Shown piece after piece: positions 14,582-18,168 of a stretch of 18,168 bases of DNA (position 1 is the first letter of the stretch; each line of letters begins with the position of its first letter). Source of the DNA: an uncultured beta proteobacterium (GTDB taxonomy: Bacteria; Pseudomonadota; Gammaproteobacteria; Burkholderiales; Rhodocyclaceae); assembly GCA_903917505.1 (NCBI GenBank), contig CAIXAY010000287.1, positions 1-18,168 of the forward strand, in the 5' to 3' direction. Below the pieces are notes generated by a model, which saw only the letters and a program-made list of their open reading frames with translations, had not been told where the DNA came from and ran no database searches. Made by a program: the position numbers and the translations under genes.

Positions 14582-14930
14582 ACGCGCGGCGTGGGACGTG
14601 TTTCAGCCGTATCTGGATAGCGATACCCCACCACCGCTCACAGAACGCGACACGGTCGAGCGCAATGATCCTGTCTGGCAGTTGGCTGCGGGGTTGTATG
14701 TCAGTGCCAAGCGCAAGGCAGATGAAGCTGTGGCTGAAGTTGAAAAGACGAAGGAACGGTTGGTGGCGCTTGCCAGCCATGTCAGCGACACCGGCTTCGG
14801 GGTCACTGTCTCGCGATACTTCAAGCAGGGAAGCGTGGACTACAAGAAGGTCCCTGCATTGAAGGGGATTGATCTCACTGCGTATCGTGGCACAGGTCGA
14901 GAGGAGGTGAGGATAACTATTGGAAAATGA
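14505..14930 (+). pseudogene. 3' fragment of a phage YqaJ-type recombination exonuclease gene
   Basis: From about 14505 the frame reads VHLWVFDGAEGI, then PYLDSDTPPPLTERDTV, a Lys/Glu-rich helix (SAKRKADEAVAEVEKTKERL), SRYFKQGSVDYKKVP, and ends in a TGA at 14928. These segments match my memory of the C-terminal part of phage lambda-exonuclease/YqaJ family proteins that process DNA ends in recombination. The N-terminal two thirds, including the nuclease D...E-x-K active site, are absent. The frame remains open upstream to 14391 only because it overlaps the minus-strand Cys-rich gene. It is a phage-derived remnant without function. Confidence 0.6.
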
Positions 14931-14951
14931 CGTTAGAAAATACTGACGCGC

Positions 14952-14980
14952 GGGCCGCAACTACTTTATGGGTGCGGCCC
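14952..14980 (+). terminator. Hairpin downstream of the exonuclease relic
   Basis: GGGCCGCA and TGCGGCCC form an 8-bp stem with a 13-base loop, 22 bases after the exonuclease stop. No U-tract follows, so this may be a weak terminator or a structured site. Confidence 0.35.
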
Positions 14981-15089
14981 ACACTTCGATGTTCCCTTAA
15001 GCTTTCACGACCGAGATGGAAGACCGCAGAGAATCCCTACGCATGACTTATGCATCTCAACTTGGCTCATCCAAGCGCTTCTCGCTTGT

Positions 15090-15108
15090 GGGGGTACATT
15101 GGGGGGTA
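15090..15108. repeat. Two GGGGGTA direct repeats left of the att core
   Basis: GGGGGTA occurs at 15090-15096 and 15102-15108, a 12-base period. Short direct repeats of this kind beside an att core are typical of arm-type binding sites of P4-type integrases. Assignment is by position and pattern only. Confidence 0.4.
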
Positions 15109-15109
15109 G

Positions 15110-15136
15110 TAAACAAAAACGCGCCATAAGGCGCGT
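15110..15136 (-). terminator. Rho-independent terminator on the minus strand
   Basis: On the minus strand the stem ACGCGCC/GGCGCGT with a 4-base loop (15119-15136) is followed by a T-rich run (TTTTTGTTT, 15111-15119). It lies 14 bases beyond the tRNA-Ser 3'-end match in the same direction. That is where the terminator of a tRNA-Ser gene would sit, so it may be a transplanted tRNA terminator. Confidence 0.65.
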
Positions 15137-15150
15137 CGTTGCTATGCATA

Positions 15151-15162
15151 TGGCGGAGAGAG
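15151..15162 (-). other. Candidate att core: 12-bp match to the 3' end of a tRNA-Ser gene
   Basis: Read on the minus strand this is CTCTCTCCGCCA: the acceptor 3' strand, discriminator G and CCA end found in many bacterial serine tRNAs. No T-arm or other tRNA part is upstream, so this is a core only. P4-type integrases commonly insert at tRNA 3' ends, and the integrase gene starts 170 bases to the right. The adjacent bases also form a GGCGGA/TCCGCC hairpin (15152-15170). Confidence 0.5.
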
Positions 15163-15284
15163 CGTCCGCCTCAGGTAAGTCCGACGTCATCCGACAGCGT
15201 CCTCTACATTCCTTTCCCCTACTGGCTTACAGCCTATAAACCATTCCGTTGACGTCCGATTGCGTTTCCTCAAATCCGGCGCTA

Positions 15285-15306
15285 AAGTATGGATTAAGTA
15301 TGGATT
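15285..15306. repeat. Perfect tandem 11-bp repeat upstream of the integrase
   Basis: AAGTATGGATT occurs twice in immediate succession, 25 bases before the integrase ATG. It is a likely arm-type integrase-binding site that also overlaps the integrase promoter region, which would allow autoregulation. Confidence 0.5.
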
Positions 15307-15331
15307 TTCAGTTATACGGAGAGGAGGCGGA

Positions 15332-16684
15332 ATGGACACGAGAATCGAACTTTCGAACGTCACCAAAGACCAAAAAAAATCCCCGATCAAGACCGCAAAA
15401 GAAGTCGAAAACGTGAAGACGCGAGGCAACCATGTTGTAGAAGGTGCCCGTGGACTTTATCTTCGTGTATCAAAAAACATGACGAAGAGTTGGGCGTTGC
15501 GCTATCGGCGCAATGGCAAGCTGCACGAACTTGGGCTTGGATCTTTCCCCGGCGTTTCGCTGGCGCAGGCGCGCGAACTATCCGGGGCACATCGGACCGC
15601 ATTGCGTAACGGCCAAGATCCAAAGCAGGAAAAAGAGGCCGCGATAGCGCGCAACAAGTCCGACGTGCAGGATGTGGAAAAATACCAGGCGATGACGTTC
15701 GCTAAATGCGCAGAAGAATTCCTGCCGGGCAAGATCGCCGAATTCAAGAATGCGAAGCACGCCGCGCAATGGGGCAACACACTGAAACAGTACGCCTACC
15801 CGGTTATCGGCGACTTGCCGGTGGACGCGGTCAAGCTCGATCACATTCTCAAGATTCTTTCGCCGATCTGGCCGACGATAACCGAAACCGCCAACCGGTT
15901 GCGCGGTCGCATGGAGAAGGTATTGGGTTACGCGAAAGTGCGCGGGTACCGCAAAGGCGACAACCCGGCCGCTTGGCGCGACAATCTGGAACTAGCGCTG
16001 TCGTCGCCCACCAAGATCCGCAAGAAAGAGAACTGGCCCGCCCTTCCCTATTCACAAATACATGCTTTTCTCGCCGACTTGCGGAAAGAGAAAGGGCTGG
16101 GAGCGCGGGCGATTGAGTTAGCCATTCTGACAGCCGCGCGATCTGGTGAAGTGCGCTGCGCGAGTTGGGGCGAATTCGACCTGGACGCTAAAGTCTGGAC
16201 TGTCCCGGCCGAGCGTATGAAAATGAGACGCGAGCATCGTGTTCCGCTGACCGCCACCGTTATTAAGCTGCTCGGGGCTCAGCCTCGTATCGAAGGCACC
16301 GATCTGGTTTTTCCGAGTACAAAAAATACGCCGCTGTCGGACATGACACTGTCTGCCGTAATCATTCGGATGAATGCGCAGCGAACGATTGACGGCCTGC
16401 CCAAGTGGATCGACCCAAAGCGCAAGCGTGACATCGTACCGCACGGCTTTCGCGCCACGTTCAAGACGTGGTGCAGCGAAACGACAGATTACCCTCTGGA
16501 TGCGGTTGAATTTGCCATGGCGCACGTTAATAAGGACCGTGTCGCTGGCGCATACAATCGCGGCGATTTGCTCGAGAAACGACGCTTGCTGATGGCCGAA
16601 TGGGAGAAGTTCTGTAATCGACCGGAGCAAGCACCCGCGAAGGTTGTGCCGATGCGCGGCAGGAAGAGCAAGACTGCCGCCTGA
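15332..16684 (+). CDS. P4-type tyrosine integrase (DUF4102 arm-binding domain)
   Basis: A 450-residue recombinase. Residues about 25-110 form the DUF4102-type arm-DNA-binding domain (GLYLRVSKNMTKSWALRYRRNGKLHELGLGSFPGVSLAQARE). Residues about 125-225 form the SAM-like core-binding domain. The catalytic domain has the expected residues: Arg in TAARSGEVR (about 292), His-x-x-Arg in HGFRATF (about 371-374), His in MAHVNKD and the nucleophile Tyr in GAYNRGD (about 410). The protein looks complete and probably active. It would catalyse integration and excision at an att site, usually a tRNA 3' end. The start at 15332 is chosen for GGAGGCGG just upstream, and the frame also opens at 15260. It lies directly right of the att-like region, as is typical for this family. 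Confidence 0.9.
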   Translation: MDTRIELSNVTKDQKKSPIKTAKEVENVKTRGNHVVEGARGLYLRVSKNMTKSWALRYRRNGKLHELGLGSFPGVSLAQARELSGAHRTALRNGQDPKQEKEAAIARNKSDVQDVEKYQAMTFAKCAEEFLPGKIAEFKNAKHAAQWGNTLKQYAYPVIGDLPVDAVKLDHILKILSPIWPTITETANRLRGRMEKVLGYAKVRGYRKGDNPAAWRDNLELALSSPTKIRKKENWPALPYSQIHAFLADLRKEKGLGARAIELAILTAARSGEVRCASWGEFDLDAKVWTVPAERMKMRREHRVPLTATVIKLLGAQPRIEGTDLVFPSTKNTPLSDMTLSAVIIRMNAQRTIDGLPKWIDPKRKRDIVPHGFRATFKTWCSETTDYPLDAVEFAMAHVNKDRVAGAYNRGDLLEKRRLLMAEWEKFCNRPEQAPAKVVPMRGRKSKTAA

Positions 16685-17178
16685 CCGGTTCGGGCGAATG
16701 TCGGGACCGACGGGTGCGTTAGCGGCGTGGCCCCCGAAGCGCCGTCGCCGTGATTCCGGTGCTGCCCAAAATGCTGCATATTCCGGGCGCTTTGATCAAC
16801 CAAATCGGTTCGCATTGATCATGCAGACCGGTGATCATGACGACTGGACCGGCGGCGCGACCATGATTCCGGCGCCGCGCCCAAGGCTCAATCTGCGGGA
16901 AGATGCGGCAGCTTCACAAACGTCAGCGGACGCTCAGATTTTCAACGCGTCCGGCAGTGGACGACCCTGAACCGTCATTCGTCGCCGCAGAGGTTCAACG
17001 GCCGGTTCCAGAGTTGAGCCGTCTTTCGCACCTGCAATCCCAGAGGCAAGTGGTTGGCCACGGACTAAACCGCTCCGCGGTATTGGCACTCCGATCATGC
17101 GTAAGAGGTAGCAGCAAAGGTTCTGTTTCCTATGTTGGAAGCGAGGCAATCCGCCTCGATTTCTGACAGGAGCAAGCC
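16685..17178. other. 494-base gap with degenerate IS-like repeats
   Basis: No reading frame here is convincing. Between 16793 and 16837 the palindrome TGATCA occurs three times (16793-16798, 16816-16821, 16832-16837), with CCGG or CCGGT nearby. This resembles the short repeated blocks in noncoding ends of some IS21-like elements, but no inverted ends or transposase are seen. From about 17040 the sequence leads into the tyrosine recombinase gene. Confidence 0.35.
17142..17158. repeat. Short hairpin just upstream of the IS91-associated recombinase
   Basis: CGAGGC and GCCTCG flank five bases, 20 bases before the ATG. IS91-family elements have subterminal hairpins at their ends, so this may mark the left end of the element, or be a leader hairpin. 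Confidence 0.35.
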
Positions 17179-18048
17179 ATGAAAGCTGAGAAGCCGTGCA
17201 CCAACCCACTGCGCCAACGCATGATCGAGGACATGAGGATGCGCAAGCTGGGCGATAGAACGCAGGAAGGATACATACGCGCCGTGCGCTACTTCACAAA
17301 GTATCTTGGGCGTTCCCCCGATACCGCGACCGTGGAGGATCTGCGAAACTATCAGCTGTACCTGGTTGATCACGGTACGTCGCCCGCGTCGCTCAACTCG
17401 GCAATTTGTGGCTTGAAGTTCTTCTTCAACGTCACGCTCGACCGTCCTGAACTGATGGCCAAGATGCAACCGGTGCATCTGCCGCGCAAGCTGCCGGTGA
17501 TTTTGAGCCCGCAAGAAGTGAAGCGCCTGATCGCCGCTGCCGGCAATCTGAAACATCAAACCGCCCTGGCGCTGGCCTATGCGACTGGCCTGCGGGTCAG
17601 CGAAGTCGTGTCCTTAAAAGTCACCGACATCGATAGCCAGCGCATGGCCCTGCGGGTTGAACAAGGCAAGGGCCAGAAGGATCGTTATGCGATGCTCTCA
17701 CCGTTGCTGCTGGAACGCCTTCGGGTCTGGTGGCGGGTCGCGCGGGCGCAAGGCAAGATGTTCGATGGTGGCTGGCTGTTCCCTGGCCAGAATCCGGTCC
17801 GGCACCTCAGCGCCCGGCAGCTCGACCGTGCCATCCACGCGGCCGCCGACGAAGCCGGCATCGAGAAGCGCATCTCGATGCACTCCCTGCGCCATGCCTT
17901 TGCCACCCACCTGCTGGAGCAGAAGGTCGACATCCGCCTGATTCAGGTCCTGCTCGGGCACAAGAAGCTGGACTATGTCCCGCGCCGGACTATGTCCCGT
18001 GCCGAACTGAGGCCCTGGTCTGCCAGGGGCTGGCGACGATTTCGCTGA
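17179..18048 (+). CDS. IS91-associated tyrosine recombinase, C-terminally truncated
   Basis: The frame gives 289 residues. Up to about residue 265 it matches the tyrosine recombinase commonly encoded beside IS91-family transposases: NPLRQRMIEDMRMRKL, DHGTSPASLNSAICGLKFFF, then the catalytic Arg in ATGLRVSEVV, Lys in GKGQKDRYAM, HSLRHAFATH (His-x-x-Arg) and LLGHKKLD (second His). After LLGHKKLD the family continues with a short stretch ending in the nucleophile Tyr. Here the sequence breaks at about 17973 into an unrelated Arg-rich tail from a 17-bp tandem repeat, so the nucleophile is lost and the enzyme should be inactive. GACAGGAG lies about 7 bases before the ATG. The usual downstream IS91 transposase is absent. 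Confidence 0.8.
   Translation: MKAEKPCTNPLRQRMIEDMRMRKLGDRTQEGYIRAVRYFTKYLGRSPDTATVEDLRNYQLYLVDHGTSPASLNSAICGLKFFFNVTLDRPELMAKMQPVHLPRKLPVILSPQEVKRLIAAAGNLKHQTALALAYATGLRVSEVVSLKVTDIDSQRMALRVEQGKGQKDRYAMLSPLLLERLRVWWRVARAQGKMFDGGWLFPGQNPVRHLSARQLDRAIHAAADEAGIEKRISMHSLRHAFATHLLEQKVDIRLIQVLLGHKKLDYVPRRTMSRAELRPWSARGWRRFR
17971..18004. repeat. 17-bp tandem repeat at the recombinase break point
   Basis: GACTATGTCCCGCGCCG is followed directly by GACTATGTCCCGTGCCG (one mismatch). The first copy begins exactly where the recombinase stops matching its family. It probably marks the end of another mobile element or a scar of rearrangement. Confidence 0.6.
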
Positions 18049-18096
18049 ACATTGTCATCCTCTTTGTCGGGCAATTCCGCCCGCAAGGAGATCATC

Positions 18097-18168
18097 ATGG
18101 AGCCTTCCTACGAGATAGCTGATACGCGGGTCCGCGCGATCGGCGGCACGTCTGCTGAACACCTCGGC
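18097..18168 (+). CDS. Start of an unidentified gene running off the window
   Basis: AAGGAG lies 6 bases before an ATG at 18097, and 24 codons remain open to the window edge (starting MEPSYEIADTRVRAIGG). No family is recognisable from this fragment. It does not resemble the N-terminus of an IS91 transposase. It is likely a real gene start because of the ideal ribosome-binding site, but that cannot be confirmed here. Confidence 0.45.
   Translation, partial: MEPSYEIADTRVRAIGGTSAEHLG

Larger units (their letters stand above)
14505..16684. mobile_element. Integrative-element remnant: exonuclease relic, att-like site, P4-type integrase
   Basis: This stretch joins a truncated phage exonuclease, an attachment-like region with a tRNA-Ser 3'-end match and short repeats, and an intact P4-type integrase. 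The left boundary is the abrupt break in the Cys-rich chromosomal gene near 14505. The right boundary is uncertain and may lie beyond the integrase, since other mobile sequences follow directly. No full tRNA-Ser is present in the window, so the true element ends are not resolved. Confidence 0.5.

Noticed and set aside
15061..15087. Two small overlapping hairpins (CTTGG/CCAAG and AAGCG/CGCTT) left of the att core
   Set aside because: Stems of only 5 bp are expected by chance; kept out of the feature list.
15151..15240. Possible complete tRNA-Ser on the minus strand
   Set aside because: Only the 12-base 3' end matches; no T-arm GGTTCGA, anticodon arm or 5' acceptor strand follows.

Overview
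The window looks like the chromosome of a GC-rich Gram-negative bacterium, most plausibly a betaproteobacterium. The clues are Tat- and Sec-exported proteins, outer-membrane beta-barrels ending in Phe, a Fur-controlled FTR1 iron permease, and the family mix (NnrU, DUF3750, KTSC, DUF2164, ACP phosphodiesterase, LysE/RhtB exporters, Ub-Mut7-C). The genus cannot be told from the sequence alone.

Positions 1-13467 are ordinary chromosome in short gene clusters. At the left edge is the 5' end of a Tat-exported amidohydrolase on the minus strand. A plus-strand cluster follows: a small tautomerase, a KTSC protein and an NnrU-like membrane protein. A DUF3750 gene converges on it. A gap with a decayed dihydrodipicolinate-synthase-family fragment comes next, then a glutathione S-transferase. 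A four-gene minus-strand operon (LysE-type exporter, DUF2164, ACP phosphodiesterase, Tat-exported molybdopterin-fold protein) lies back to back with a second LysE-type exporter and an SDR oxidoreductase.

Positions 7448-9567 hold an iron-uptake operon read on the minus strand: periplasmic cupredoxin, beta-barrel protein, FTR1 permease. A near-consensus sigma-70 promoter is covered by a Fur box, and a second perfect 19-bp palindrome lies just downstream. Further right are a 60-residue membrane protein, a Ub-Mut7-C protein, a GNAT acetyltransferase, and a locus with an outer-membrane beta-barrel, a small secreted Cys-containing protein and a convergent Cys-rich secreted-type protein.

The right end (about 14505 to 18168) is a scarred mobile-element zone. 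The Cys-rich gene loses its 5' end at about 14505, where it abuts the 3' part of a phage YqaJ-type exonuclease gene. Next come an attachment-like region (a 12-bp match to the 3' end of a tRNA-Ser, with a terminator and short repeats on both sides), an intact P4-type integrase, an IS-like noncoding stretch, and an IS91-associated tyrosine recombinase. That recombinase loses its catalytic C-terminus at a 17-bp tandem duplication. A new gene of unknown function starts at 18097 and runs off the window.

I see no CRISPR array, rRNA or complete tRNA. The items most worth following are the iron operon with its unnamed beta-barrel, the secreted beta-barrel/Cys-rich locus, and the unusual attP-like site with candidate repeats on both sides of the core.
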